Below are positions 6,654 through 15,142 of a stretch of DNA of 33,092 bases, piece by piece (position 1 is the first letter of the stretch; each line of letters opens with the position of its first letter). Both the position numbers and the translations under genes were made by a program. Source of the stretch: SIG565 sp045651765 (GTDB taxonomy: Bacteria; Bacillota; Clostridia; Oscillospirales; Acutalibacteraceae); the NCBI GenBank assembly GCA_045651765.1, contig JAZRSY010000020.1, positions 1 to 33,092 of the forward strand. Reading direction: 5' to 3'. The notes below the pieces were generated by a model, which saw only the letters and a program-made list of their open reading frames with translations, was not told the origin of the DNA and did no database searches.

Positions 6654-6683
6654 AATTATTCCCTGAAAATCACTATATTAAAC
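6654..6683 (-). promoter_or_regulatory. Sigma-F-type promoter of sigG
   Basis: On the minus strand GTTTA (6679-6683) and GGGAATAATT (6654-6663) are 15 bases apart. They match the Bacillus sigma-F consensus GYWTA / GGNRANANTW, whose usual spacing is about 16. It lies 22 bases before the sigG ATG. Forespore sigma-F transcription of sigG is established in Bacillus and Clostridium; its use here is inferred. Confidence 0.7.
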
Positions 6684-6689
6684 TTATAA

Positions 6690-6720
6690 AAATAAAAAAA
6701 TGCTTAACAAAAGTTAAGCA
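6690..6720 (-). terminator. Terminator of the envelope operon
   Basis: TGCTTAAC-TTTT-GTTAAGCA followed by TTTTTTTATTTT on the minus strand, directly after the stop of the coiled-coil gene at 6724. It isolates sigG from the upstream operon. Confidence 0.85.
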
Positions 6721-6723
6721 TTT

Positions 6724-7224
6724 TTATTGTTCTAATATACTTTTAAAATATTCGAGCGCTTCATTAAATTGTGTGGTCATTAATTCTTTTTTTGAATCGA
6801 AAGAAACCCCACTTGAAACAATATTTAAAATTTCTGCCTTGGCGATTTCTGTGCGGCCTAAAATTAAATTGACCAGTTCTTTTTTGTTGGGGTAACCGCT
6901 TTCATCTAAACGGTTAATATAGCCTGTGGCTTTAATTATAATGTCGCCAATGGTTTGTGAACCTAATAAAATTTCTTCGTTTAAATTTAGTTCTTGTGAC
7001 TCGTCATTTTGAGGTTCTTCCAAAACAGAATTTACATTATTTTCCGGAATTACGGGCAAAATGGCAGTTTTTGAATTTTCTAATTCTTTAATTTTATTAA
7101 TATAATCTTCTAATTGTTGTTTTAGTTTTTTGTTTTCAAGCGAAAGTTTTTCATTTTGATTTTTAAGCTGTTGAATTCTGTTGAATAAATCGTTATTCTG
7201 CTTCATTAACAGTGTTTTGTTCAC
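6724..7224 (-). CDS. Coiled-coil protein of unknown function
   Basis: 166 residues. Residues about 10-55 are a strong coiled coil (NQNEKLSLENKKLKQQLEDY and onward). Next come an acidic Asn/Glu linker and a helical C-terminal part with GDIIIKATGYINRLDESGYP. DivIVA-like or division-associated proteins share such a layout, but I see no DivIVA N-terminal signature. The GTG at 7224 has GGGGGGA about 6 bases upstream; an ATG at 7206 is the alternative. The gene overlaps the end of the AI-2E-type gene and is the last gene before the terminator, so it is translated with the envelope operon. Function unknown. Confidence 0.6.
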   Translation of the reverse strand: MNKTLLMKQNNDLFNRIQQLKNQNEKLSLENKKLKQQLEDYINKIKELENSKTAILPVIPENNVNSVLEEPQNDESQELNLNEEILLGSQTIGDIIIKATGYINRLDESGYPNKKELVNLILGRTEIAKAEILNIVSSGVSFDSKKELMTTQFNEALEYFKSILEQ

Positions 7225-8434
7225 CTAAATCCCCCCGCTGTTCTGCAAAAGTATTATTAAAGTTAATATTTTTCTTGGCTAACAAAGAATTAATAACGGT
7301 TTTGGCAATATAATAAAGCACTGCAAACACAGGAACACCAATAAGCATACCAATAATGCCAAACAAGCCACCGCCCAGCATTATGGCAACAATTACCCAA
7401 AAAGCCGAAAGTCCTGTGGATTCGCCTAAAATTTTGGGGCCTATTACATTACCATCGAACACCTGTAAAACAATTATAAAAATAACAAAATATAAGCATT
7501 TAATGGGGTTGTTTAAAAGTATTAACAAAGCACATGGTATAGCACCAATATATGGGCCAAAAATTGGAATAATATCGGTAACGGCAATTACAACCGAAAT
7601 TAACATTACATAAGGCAGACCCAATATGCTGGAGCCAACAAAGCAAAGGATTCCTATAATTAAGGCGTTAATTAATTTGCCGTTAATAAAGCCACTGAAT
7701 ATGGCGTTGCTTTTGTGGATACCTGTAATAATACTTTCTACCCTATTTTTATTAAATAAAGCATATAAAATTTTCTTGCCTTGTAATTTCAAGGTTTTTT
7801 TATCACACAAAATATAAACCGCCACTATTAAACCAATGGCAAAATCCACAACAAAATTAACTACATTAATAACACCATTTGCTAAATAGGTAGCGTATGT
7901 TGTAGCATTTGATATAAAATTAGTTTGGAACCAATTTTGTAATGATGATGTTAAATTATTAAAAATTTGTAAAGTGTGTGAATTAGATTTAATAAAATCT
8001 TCTGCCATAACGGCTACCGAATTAAATTGAGAAGGTAAAATATTAATGAGAGAAACTATTGTGTTTGCAAATTCCGGTATAACCAAATAAAAGAAAACCG
8101 ATATTATTAAAACAAATATTAACAAGGCAACAACGATGCCGCTTATTGTAGAAGTTTTTGAAAACTTGTTTTTAGTTTTAAAAATTTTATTTAAAAATTT
8201 ATTAATATTTTTTTGGAAGAATTTTGCCATTGGGTTAACCAAAAAAGCAATAACAATACCTAAAATAACCGGTTGCAAAATTGTAAGGGTTTTGTTAAAT
8301 AAAGAAACTAAAACATCCAATTTAAAAACGGCAAAAAAGAATAATATTACTGCGCAAATAACCAAAAATGCAGTAAGACCTATTTTAAAATATGAAATTT
8401 TAGAGGTTTGATTGTTGCTGTTTTGGTTTTTCAT
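7193..8434 (-). CDS. AI-2E family (PF01594) membrane transporter
   Basis: 413 residues with about eight membrane segments. There are two N-terminal helices after a short basic Asn-rich start, a soluble middle (about 120-190), then a helical block containing GFINGKLINALIIGILC, GLPYVMLISVVIAVTDIIPI and FGPYIGAIPCALLILL. The 'DIIPxFGPxIGAIP' stretch is the family signature, and IGPKILGESTGLSAFWVIVA follows near the C-terminus. Members include TqsA of E. coli and YtvI-type proteins; some act as Na+/H+ antiporters, and the substrate here is unknown. The ATG has GGAGG 8 bases upstream and overlaps the VanZ-like gene by 35 bases. Confidence 0.88.
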   Translation of the reverse strand: MKNQNSNNQTSKISYFKIGLTAFLVICAVILFFFAVFKLDVLVSLFNKTLTILQPVILGIVIAFLVNPMAKFFQKNINKFLNKIFKTKNKFSKTSTISGIVVALLIFVLIISVFFYLVIPEFANTIVSLINILPSQFNSVAVMAEDFIKSNSHTLQIFNNLTSSLQNWFQTNFISNATTYATYLANGVINVVNFVVDFAIGLIVAVYILCDKKTLKLQGKKILYALFNKNRVESIITGIHKSNAIFSGFINGKLINALIIGILCFVGSSILGLPYVMLISVVIAVTDIIPIFGPYIGAIPCALLILLNNPIKCLYFVIFIIVLQVFDGNVIGPKILGESTGLSAFWVIVAIMLGGGLFGIIGMLIGVPVFAVLYYIAKTVINSLLAKKNINFNNTFAEQRGDLGEQNTVNEAE

Positions 8435-8912
8435 TAGTTTGCCTCCAAAAAATAAAATATAATAATATTGCCATAATTATTGAGCCTAAAATTCCACCCG
8501 AAGTATCAATTAAAATATCTGTAAATTGTGCGCTCCGGCCCCAAACAAACATTTGGTGGAATTCATCGGTAAAAGCGTAAAAAAAAGTAAAACCCACCGA
8601 AAAAATAAATAAAATTAATTTCTTATACCTATTATAAGTGCCCAAAAAACCGAAAACAAAAAATCCCAACAACGCATAAATACCAAAATGCGCTAATTTT
8701 CTTAATATAATATGGTATTTTTCCAGAATAATTAATTGTTCTTCAATTGGCAAATTAATTAAATTTTTTTCAAACAAAAAAACAATTTTTTGTAATAAAG
8801 AATTACTTAAATAATTTGATTCTGCCGAGTTTTGCATGGAAAAATAAAAAATTAATCCCATTATAAAAACAGAAAAAACAAGGCAAGAATATCTAAAAAA
8901 TTTTTTATTCAT
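8400..8912 (-). CDS. VanZ-like membrane protein
   Basis: 170 residues, four to five membrane helices, with the VanZ signature: RKLAHFGIYALLGFFVFGFL in the middle, then TDEFHQMFVWGRSAQFTDIL and IDTSGGILGS. VanZ of Tn1546 gives low-level teicoplanin resistance; chromosomal VanZ-like proteins in Clostridia have no settled role beyond the envelope. The gene lies 37 bases after the M23 gene, across a GC-rich inverted repeat at 8925-8943, and overlaps the AI-2E-type gene. Confidence 0.88.
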   Translation of the reverse strand: MNKKFFRYSCLVFSVFIMGLIFYFSMQNSAESNYLSNSLLQKIVFLFEKNLINLPIEEQLIILEKYHIILRKLAHFGIYALLGFFVFGFLGTYNRYKKLILFIFSVGFTFFYAFTDEFHQMFVWGRSAQFTDILIDTSGGILGSIIMAILLYFIFWRQTNEKPKQQQSNL

Positions 8913-8924
8913 AATACACTTATA

Positions 8925-8943
8925 GGGGCAAATTAATTGCCCC
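8925..8943. repeat. Short inverted repeat between M23 and vanZ-like genes
   Basis: GGGGCAA and TTGCCCC around ATTAA. The T-rich side (TTTATTTT) is on the plus strand, where no gene needs it; on the minus strand ATAAGTG follows, so it is a poor terminator for the operon. It may partly attenuate or stabilise the upstream message. Confidence 0.35.
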
Positions 8944-8949
8944 TTTATT

Positions 8950-10164
8950 TTAACGATTTATATATTTAAAGTTCATTGGGTTTACCCACTGCATACTGTT
9001 TGGTGAAGTTCCGCGAGCAATACCGAAATGCAGGTGCCAACCTGTAGACCAACCGGTAGAACCAACTGTACCTAATATTTGACCGCTTGAAACAGCTTGA
9101 CCTACCGATACATTAACCTTACGCATATGAGCATAAATGGTTGTATAATAATGTCCGTTATATTTACCGTGAGAAACCTGCACGTGATTGCCGTAACCAT
9201 TGCCGCAGCAGTTGCCGCTTTTTCCATAATCATGTGGGCAAGAATTAACAGCCGTGGTTACCACGCCGGTGGCCGAACACTGTATATTTTTACCATTAAT
9301 GCCCCAAGAGCCTAAATCTATACCCTTGTGGTTGCCTTTATGAACCGAGTCGTTGCTCATAAACGGGCAGGTCATTGGGAAACCAGGAACAGGCCAACGA
9401 AAAACTCCATCGAACGGGGCATTTGAAACACTGCCGTAAAGCAAAGAATTTTCGTATGCTTCCATTTGCGCTTTCATTGCATTTTGTTCTGCTTGTAAAT
9501 TATTTTTAGAAGTATTTATTTGATTTATAACCTTGTTAACATCGGCTACTTGGGCATCTAACACCGACCTGTCGGCTGCCAAGGCCTTTTTAATTTCGGC
9601 TTGTTTTGCCTTTAGTTCTTCATTCTTCTTAATTTCTTCTTGTATGCTTGATATAGCAGAAACTAAATCGTCCACCATTTTATTATCTTGCGCAGATATG
9701 TTTTGTGAAAGTTCTGAAAGGGTTAAAAAATCGGCGAAAGATTCGGCACCCAACAAAACCTGAACATTGCTGCCCGAGTTGCTGTTATAAAGTGAACGAA
9801 TGCGCTTTTTAAAGTTTTCTTTAGTAGATTCAATTTTAGAATTACTTTCGGCAATTTTGTTTTCACTTTCTCTTATTTCAGCCTGACATTGTTCTATATA
9901 CCTATTGCAAGCATCAATTTTCTTTTGTGTAGTATTTATTTGAGCCTCAATAGAACTTTTTATGGCGTTTTGGTCTTTTAAACTAGCCTTTTTTTCGTTA
10001 ATTTGTTTTTGTAGTGCCTGTGATTCTTTATTTAAACGCTCAATTTCATCTAAAATTGCTTGCGAATTATTATCGGCAAAGGCGTTAATACTAACACCCA
10101 CGCTGGAAATACAAACACTTAAAATTAAAATTAAAGCAAAAACACGCTTTAAATTTTTTAACAT
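8950..10164 (-). CDS. EnvC/PcsB-type M23 peptidoglycan hydrolase with coiled coil
   Basis: 404 residues. There is a signal peptide (MLKNLKRVFALILILSVCI, cleavage likely after INAFA), a long coiled coil (about 25-240, LNKESQALQKQINEKKASL and similar), and a LytM/M23 domain (about 265-404). The Zn2+ ligands of M23 are present: HKGIDLG (H, D) and the HLHFG motif, with an upstream YAHM. It is a secreted D,D- or D,L-endopeptidase activated by FtsEX through its coiled coil, as for PcsB, CwlO and EnvC. Its place directly after ftsX supports this. I chose ATG 10164 because GGAGGA lies 7 bases upstream; a longer TTG start would contain that ribosome site. Confidence 0.9.
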   Translation of the reverse strand: MLKNLKRVFALILILSVCISSVGVSINAFADNNSQAILDEIERLNKESQALQKQINEKKASLKDQNAIKSSIEAQINTTQKKIDACNRYIEQCQAEIRESENKIAESNSKIESTKENFKKRIRSLYNSNSGSNVQVLLGAESFADFLTLSELSQNISAQDNKMVDDLVSAISSIQEEIKKNEELKAKQAEIKKALAADRSVLDAQVADVNKVINQINTSKNNLQAEQNAMKAQMEAYENSLLYGSVSNAPFDGVFRWPVPGFPMTCPFMSNDSVHKGNHKGIDLGSWGINGKNIQCSATGVVTTAVNSCPHDYGKSGNCCGNGYGNHVQVSHGKYNGHYYTTIYAHMRKVNVSVGQAVSSGQILGTVGSTGWSTGWHLHFGIARGTSPNSMQWVNPMNFKYINR

Positions 10165-10181
10165 TAAATTATCCTCCAAAT

Positions 10182-11192
10182 TTAAATGGCAGAAAATTCA
10201 CTGCCCTCTTTTTTAAGATATTTACTAATCATAACAATACTGCCAAATACTCCGGCAAAAACGCCTATTGCAACGAAAACGCCCAACAACAATAGCGCTT
10301 TGCTTGAAAAACTTACTATTGTAGATGTACCTAAGGAACCCATAATTGTATCGGTAGCTATTCTGTAGCAAAAATAAACCAAAGTTTCGGCAAATATTGC
10401 AGAAATTATGCCAATAACAACACCCTCTACAACAAAAGGCACTCTAATAAATCCATCGGTAGCGCCAACGGCCTTCATAATGCTTATTTCTAACTTACGG
10501 TTATACATTGTAACCCTGATTGTATTAGAAACAATTACTAACGAAATAACCAATAAAATTAAAACTATCCAAATTCCTGCCATGCCAACTCCGCTTTTAA
10601 TAGAGTTAATAACATCGGCCAGTTCGCCCTGCGACTGAACGGTGCTTACACCGCTAATTGTTTTAATTTTTTCTACCGTTTCGTTAAAAGTAGCCATATC
10701 GGATAATTTTACCCGAGCGCCATCGGAAAGTGGGTTTCCACCATCTTCATCTAAAAACTCGAAATATTGTTCTTTGCCTTCAAGCATTGTTTTTTTAACG
10801 CTTTCGAGTGCTTCTTCTTTAGAAACATAGGTGGCATCGGCTACGTTATCCATACCCTTAATTTCATTAACAATGCTTAAAGCTTCTTCTTTATTATGAA
10901 CTAAAAACTGTGAATCGGTAATATTCTTAGCATCGAAGGTTTCGCCTTCGGCTAAAATCGGGGCAGAATCGCCATATAAAACCGAGTTTTTGTCGTTGAA
11001 ATACACCATAACAACGTTTTGTTGTTCTAGGTTGCCTAAGGCTTTATCTACATTAAAGGAAATTAGTAAAGCAAGGCCAATTAAAACCATACAGGCTGTT
11101 AAAACGCCAACCGAGGCAATAGTCATAAGTCTATTTACCCAAACATTTTTAACGCCTTCGCCAAATAAATATTTAGCACTTCCTAATCTCAT
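10182..11192 (-). CDS. ftsX: Cell division ABC transporter permease FtsX
   Basis: 336 residues. A cytoplasmic start (MRLGSAKYLFGEGVKNVWVN), a first membrane helix (about 20-45) and a large extracellular loop (about 50-210) are followed by three helices with SNTIRVTMYNRKLEISIMKAV between them. This RLEI-MKxVGA stretch is the FtsX/MacB family signature. FtsX couples ATP hydrolysis by FtsE to activation of the M23 hydrolase encoded just downstream. The ATG overlaps the ftsE stop by four bases. The loop is longer than in E. coli, as is usual for Firmicutes. Confidence 0.95.
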   Translation of the reverse strand: MRLGSAKYLFGEGVKNVWVNRLMTIASVGVLTACMVLIGLALLISFNVDKALGNLEQQNVVMVYFNDKNSVLYGDSAPILAEGETFDAKNITDSQFLVHNKEEALSIVNEIKGMDNVADATYVSKEEALESVKKTMLEGKEQYFEFLDEDGGNPLSDGARVKLSDMATFNETVEKIKTISGVSTVQSQGELADVINSIKSGVGMAGIWIVLILLVISLVIVSNTIRVTMYNRKLEISIMKAVGATDGFIRVPFVVEGVVIGIISAIFAETLVYFCYRIATDTIMGSLGTSTIVSFSSKALLLLGVFVAIGVFAGVFGSIVMISKYLKKEGSEFSAI

Positions 11193-11902
11193 TGTTCAAA
11201 CCCCCCTGCATTGTCGGCAACTATACGGCCGCCGTCTAACATAATTACGCGATGTTTAAAATCGCGAACGAGGTTATGGTCGTGAGTAACCATTAAAATA
11301 GTGGTGCCCTTGGCATTAATAGCGCTAAGTAAGGAAACTATTTCGTAAGACATATTAGGGTCAACGTTACCTGTAGGTTCATCGGCAATAATTAAATCGG
11401 GCGAGTTTACTAATGCACGGGCAAGGCCTACACGTTGCTGTTCGCCACCCGATAATTGATTAGGCATTGACCTTGCCTTATGGCCAAGGCCAACCATACT
11501 TAAAGCCTTTGATACCTCTTTGCGTATAATTCGGCTTGGTTTGCCAACAACACGCATAGCAAACGCAACATTATCGAAAACGTTCATATTAGGAATTAAT
11601 CGGAAATCTTGAAAAACTATACCCATAGTTCTTCTAAGCATTGGAATTTGCTTGCGTGGCATTTTAGTAAGGTCGAAACCATTAACCTTAATTTGACCGG
11701 AATTTGCCTTTTCTTCACGCATTATTAGTTTCATAAAGGTACTTTTACCGGCACCCGAAGAACCTACCACAAAAACAAATTCGCCTTTACTAATTCTTAT
11801 GTTAACATCGGCTAATGCGTGGGTTCCGCTGTTGTATGTTTTTGAAACACCTGCAAACTCTATTATAGGTCCTTTATTATTTTGCTGCACATTTAAATCC
11901 AT
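11189..11902 (-). CDS. ftsE: Cell division ABC transporter ATPase FtsE
   Basis: 237 residues. Walker A GSSGAGKS, signature LSGGEQQRVGLARALVNSPD, Walker B LIIADEPTGNVD and the H-loop MVTHDHN are all intact. VSKTYNSGTHALADVNI and FQDFRLIPNMNVFDNV are typical of FtsE. It forms the cytoplasmic ATPase of FtsEX. The ATG has AGGAG 9-10 bases upstream; the gene follows the PucR/CdaR-like gene by 12 bases. The N-terminus (MDLNVQQNNKGPIIEF) is slightly longer than usual. Confidence 0.95.
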   Translation of the reverse strand: MDLNVQQNNKGPIIEFAGVSKTYNSGTHALADVNIRISKGEFVFVVGSSGAGKSTFMKLIMREEKANSGQIKVNGFDLTKMPRKQIPMLRRTMGIVFQDFRLIPNMNVFDNVAFAMRVVGKPSRIIRKEVSKALSMVGLGHKARSMPNQLSGGEQQRVGLARALVNSPDLIIADEPTGNVDPNMSYEIVSLLSAINAKGTTILMVTHDHNLVRDFKHRVIMLDGGRIVADNAGGFEQ

Positions 11903-11914
11903 GTGGCGTTACTC

Positions 11915-12994
11915 CTAATATTTAATTGGGTTAGATTTAAGGTATTTATTAACCATTAAAGCAATTTTAAATACAATTGCATGGTCAAATTCACGCAGGT
12001 CTAACCCTGTAATTTTTTTAATCTTTTCAAGGCGGTAAACCAATGTGTTGCGGTGAACAAAAAGTTTTCTTGAAGTTTCGGATACATTTAGATTGTTTTC
12101 AAAAAACTTTTGAATAGTGAATAGGGTTTCGTGGTCAAGGCTTTCTATGGTGCCACGCTTGAAAACCTCTTTCAAATAGGTTTCACAAAGGGTTGTAGGC
12201 AATTGATATATAAGCCTGGCAATACCCAAATTATCGTAATTTACAATTGTTTTGTAGTTATCGAACACCTTACCTACCTCGAGGGCTGCTTGAGCCTCTT
12301 TAAACGATTTTGCAAGATATTTAAGATTTTCCACGGTGCTACCTATGCCGATAACCACATGGCAATAAAACTCACCAGATAATGTGTCAGCTATGGAAGA
12401 AGCTAAATTTTCAATATCTTTAGAGGTAATGTCGTTTTTAACCTCTTTAACCAAAACAACATCGTGTTCGTTAATGTTAATTACAAAATCTTTGTTCTTA
12501 TCCGGGAATAGATTTTGAACAACATCGAAAACCGAAACATCGTTAGAATCGAGCGACCTTATTAAAATAACAACTCTTGAAACATCGCCGTTAAAATATA
12601 GTTCCCTTGCTTTTAAATAAATATCGCCAGGTAAAATATTATCGAGAATGATGTTTTTAATAAAGTTGCGGCGGTCATACTTTTCATCGTAATAAAACTT
12701 AATATTAGTAAAAGACACCGACATTATAGAACAATATTTTTCGGAAATTGGGTCGGTTCCTTCCACAAAAACGAAATATTCGTTGTTATCGCTTGAACCT
12801 AAGGCTTTTATAGTATAACTATTATCGGTGTAAAATTCTTTGTTTTGCATTAAAATACCGACATCCAGCCTTTCGCCAATTTTGCTTAAATCGCTACAGG
12901 CTATAATATCGTGTTCGGAATTAAGAACACCTATAGTTCTGTCAACAACATCTTTCATTTGATGTATTACACCTTGAAACAGCCTATCTGCCAT
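11915..12994 (-). CDS. PucR/CdaR-like transcriptional regulator
   Basis: 359 residues. The C-terminus (about 295-350) is a PucR-type HTH: FFENNLNVSETSRKLFVHRN, then TLVYRLEKIKKITGLDLREF. The N-terminus (VVDRTIGVLNSEHDIIACSD) resembles the sugar-diacid recognition domain of CdaR. The middle is a GGDEF-like degenerate region common in this family. Ligand unknown. It is the first gene of the ftsEX operon, with its own promoter (13046-13074) and an AAGGGGGA ribosome site. Such regulators usually control their own operon, which would put ftsEX under metabolic control; that is inference. Confidence 0.85.
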   Translation of the reverse strand: MADRLFQGVIHQMKDVVDRTIGVLNSEHDIIACSDLSKIGERLDVGILMQNKEFYTDNSYTIKALGSSDNNEYFVFVEGTDPISEKYCSIMSVSFTNIKFYYDEKYDRRNFIKNIILDNILPGDIYLKARELYFNGDVSRVVILIRSLDSNDVSVFDVVQNLFPDKNKDFVININEHDVVLVKEVKNDITSKDIENLASSIADTLSGEFYCHVVIGIGSTVENLKYLAKSFKEAQAALEVGKVFDNYKTIVNYDNLGIARLIYQLPTTLCETYLKEVFKRGTIESLDHETLFTIQKFFENNLNVSETSRKLFVHRNTLVYRLEKIKKITGLDLREFDHAIVFKIALMVNKYLKSNPIKY

Positions 12995-13045
12995 AAAAAT
13001 TCCCCCTTAAAATTCGCTTAAGAATAAAAATAAATTTCATAATTC

Positions 13046-13074
13046 ATTTTACACAATTTTCACAGATTTTTCAA
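13046..13074 (-). promoter_or_regulatory. Sigma-A promoter of the regulator-ftsEX operon
   Basis: TTGAAA (13069-13074), 17 bases, TAAAAT (13046-13051) on the minus strand, about 50 bases before the PucR/CdaR-like start. No other good promoter is seen before 6724, so it may serve all seven genes. Confidence 0.65.
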
Positions 13075-13102
13075 GTAGTTTCATAAAAAAGTTACAAATT
13101 AA

Positions 13103-13137
13103 TTACAAAAAAAGGTTGCTCAAATTGAGCAACCTTT
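13103..13137 (-). terminator. Terminator of the sugar ABC ATPase gene
   Basis: AAAAGGTTGCTCAA and its complement form a 14-bp stem on a one-base centre, so the real loop is smaller in pairing. T-rich on both sides, it is probably bidirectional. It begins a few bases after the stop at 13143. Confidence 0.85.
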
Positions 13138-13142
13138 TTAAA

Positions 13143-14285
13143 TTAGTTTGTAATGGTAAGTTCTGTATCTTTGTCGAACAAGTGAATTTTCTCGGCTTCA
13201 ATTGCAATTTGAATTTTATCGCCGGGTTTTGCAGTAGAAGTTGGGCTAACCCTTGCGTTAATATCTTGGCCTTCGCAATTCATATAAAGGTAGGTTTCAG
13301 CACCCATAAGCTCGGTAACCTCAACATTAGCTTCAATAATGCTGTCGGGGTTAGCAGCAATTATTTCGGGTTCGTTATGAACATTTTCAGGTCTGATACC
13401 CATAATAACTTCTTTGCCAACATATTCTTTTAGGCAATCGCCTTCATTTTTAGAGGCAGGAAGTTTAATTTTGAATTTAACGCCTGCACGAGTTTTTGTA
13501 TCTTCAGAACCAAACTCTACATAATATGCGCCGTTTTCGCACAAGAGTTTAGATTCAATAAAGTTCATTTGAGGAGAACCAATGAAGCCGGCAACGAAGA
13601 GGTTGCAAGGTTTAGAATAAAGTGTTTGAGGAGTGTCAACCTGTTGAATAAGACCGCTCTTCATAACAACTATTCTGGTACCCATTGTCATAGCTTCGGT
13701 TTGGTCGTGGGTAACATACATAAATGTGGTGCCTAAGCGCTGATGAAGTTTAGAAATTTCGGTACGCATTTGTGCACGAAGTTTAGCATCAAGGTTGGAT
13801 AGTGGTTCGTCAAGTAAGAATACTTTAGGTTCGCGAACAATGGCACGTCCTAAAGCAACACGCTGGCGTTGACCACCCGATAATGCCTTTGGCTTACGCT
13901 CTAAGAGGTGTTCAATATCTAATATGCGGGCAGCTTCTTCAACTCTGCGTTTAATTTCATCTTTAGAAACTTTGCGAAGTTTTAAGCCAAAAGCCATATT
14001 GTCGAAAACCGACATGTGTGGGTAAAGAGCATAGTTTTGGAAAACCATGGCGATGTCACGGTCTTTTGGGGCAACGTCGTTAACAAGACGGTCGCCAATA
14101 TAAATTTCACCATCTGAAATTTCTTCAAGGCCGGCAACCATTCTTAAAGTTGTGGATTTACCGCAACCGGAAGGGCCAACCAAAATGATAAATTCTTTAT
14201 CTTTGATTTCCAGATTGAAATCCGAAACGGCTACAACGCCACCCGGATACCTTTTGTAAACATTACGAAGTGATAAACTTGCCAT
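13143..14285 (-). CDS. Sugar ABC importer ATPase, UgpC/MsmK-type (orphan)
   Basis: 380 residues. MASLSLRNVYKRYPGGVVAV, Walker A GPSGCGKSTT, signature LSGGQRQRVALGRAIVREPK, Walker B VFLLDEPLSNLDAKL and H-loop YVTHDQTEAMTMG are intact. A C-terminal TOBE/OB regulatory domain (about 240-380) contains IMGIRPENVH. This is the family of MalK/UgpC/MsmX ATPases. No permease or binding protein is adjacent, which fits MsmX/MsmK-like ATPases that energise several importers. The start is ATG 14285, with AGGAGGT 12 bases upstream; the longer frame would run through the ribosome site. It is monocistronic. Confidence 0.92.
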   Translation of the reverse strand: MASLSLRNVYKRYPGGVVAVSDFNLEIKDKEFIILVGPSGCGKSTTLRMVAGLEEISDGEIYIGDRLVNDVAPKDRDIAMVFQNYALYPHMSVFDNMAFGLKLRKVSKDEIKRRVEEAARILDIEHLLERKPKALSGGQRQRVALGRAIVREPKVFLLDEPLSNLDAKLRAQMRTEISKLHQRLGTTFMYVTHDQTEAMTMGTRIVVMKSGLIQQVDTPQTLYSKPCNLFVAGFIGSPQMNFIESKLLCENGAYYVEFGSEDTKTRAGVKFKIKLPASKNEGDCLKEYVGKEVIMGIRPENVHNEPEIIAANPDSIIEANVEVTELMGAETYLYMNCEGQDINARVSPTSTAKPGDKIQIAIEAEKIHLFDKDTELTITN

Positions 14286-14335
14286 AATATAAATTGACCT
14301 CCTAAAAAATAGCAATCATTTTTCTGCGCTATATT

Positions 14336-14344
14336 ATTATACCA
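14336..14344 (-). promoter_or_regulatory. Extended -10 promoter of the sugar ATPase gene
   Basis: TGGTATAAT on the minus strand is a perfect extended -10 (TGnTATAAT) about 50 bases before the start. No good -35 lies 17 bases upstream, as is typical for this class. Confidence 0.6.
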
Positions 14345-14419
14345 AATAAGGCAAAAAATTGCTATTGTTATTTTCTACAATATTAAACAATACAAATTGT
14401 GAATTAATTACAATAATTA

Positions 14420-15142
14420 TTAAGAATCCGTTAATTTAAGGGTTTTTTCGAGGATTTCATTGCTGGTTAATTCAACGCATTCGCCCTCTTTTAAATTACC
14501 GGGCAATGCAAGTTGGCCGATGCTTAAACGGTGCAACTTAACAACACCTAACCCGATTACGCCAAACATACGCTTAACCTGGTGGTATTTACCCTCGATA
14601 ATGGTAACATGGGCAACTGTTTTATTTATAATTTCAAGCTTGGCCGGCCTGCATTTTGTTCCATCGACCAAAATTATTCCTTCTTCAAAACTTTTAATGG
14701 CGCTTTTTGGGATTTCGCCATCTAATAAAACCCTATAACATTTTTCGACACAATTGTTTGGCGATATTACTTTATGTGCAAATTCACCATCGTTAGTAAT
14801 AATTAAAAGACCGGTTGTGTCGCGGTCGAGTCTGCCAACCGGAAATAAATCTAAATGTTTATATTCTTCAGGCACTAAATCGACCACTGTTTTTCGAGTT
14901 TTATCTGATGAGGCTGAAATTATACCCGATGGTTTATTAATAACCAAATAAACTTTTTTAAAATTTCTTACTGCCTTGCCGTTAATTAAAACTTCATCTG
15001 ATTCGGGGTTAATTTTCTCATCCCCTGCTCTTACTTTAGTGCCATTAACTGTAACATTAGAGTGTCTTAAGGCTATTTTTATTTCACTGCGTGAGAACGG
15101 GGTATTATTCGACAAAAACTTATCTAACCTAACTTTTTCCAT
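14420..15142 (-). CDS. rsuA: RsuA-type 16S rRNA pseudouridine synthase
   Basis: 240 residues from ATG 15142 (MEKVRLDKFLSNNTPFSRSE). There is an N-terminal S4 RNA-binding domain (about 1-60), then the catalytic domain with VINKPSGIISA and the catalytic Asp in PVGRLDRDTTGLLIITNDGE. KYHQVKRMFGVIG near the C-terminus is the RsuA/RluB/E/F family signature. RsuA makes pseudouridine 516 in 16S rRNA; RluB-like specificity for 23S cannot be excluded. The start overlaps the DUF4830 gene by 14 bases and has no clear ribosome site, so translation is probably coupled. Confidence 0.85.
   Translation of the reverse strand: MEKVRLDKFLSNNTPFSRSEIKIALRHSNVTVNGTKVRAGDEKINPESDEVLINGKAVRNFKKVYLVINKPSGIISASSDKTRKTVVDLVPEEYKHLDLFPVGRLDRDTTGLLIITNDGEFAHKVISPNNCVEKCYRVLLDGEIPKSAIKSFEEGIILVDGTKCRPAKLEIINKTVAHVTIIEGKYHQVKRMFGVIGLGVVKLHRLSIGQLALPGNLKEGECVELTSNEILEKTLKLTDS

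Noticed and set aside
13143..14315. Longer start of the sugar ATPase (MLFFRRSIYIM...)
   Set aside because: The extra codons translate the AGGAGG ribosome site; the ATG at 14285 is the family start.
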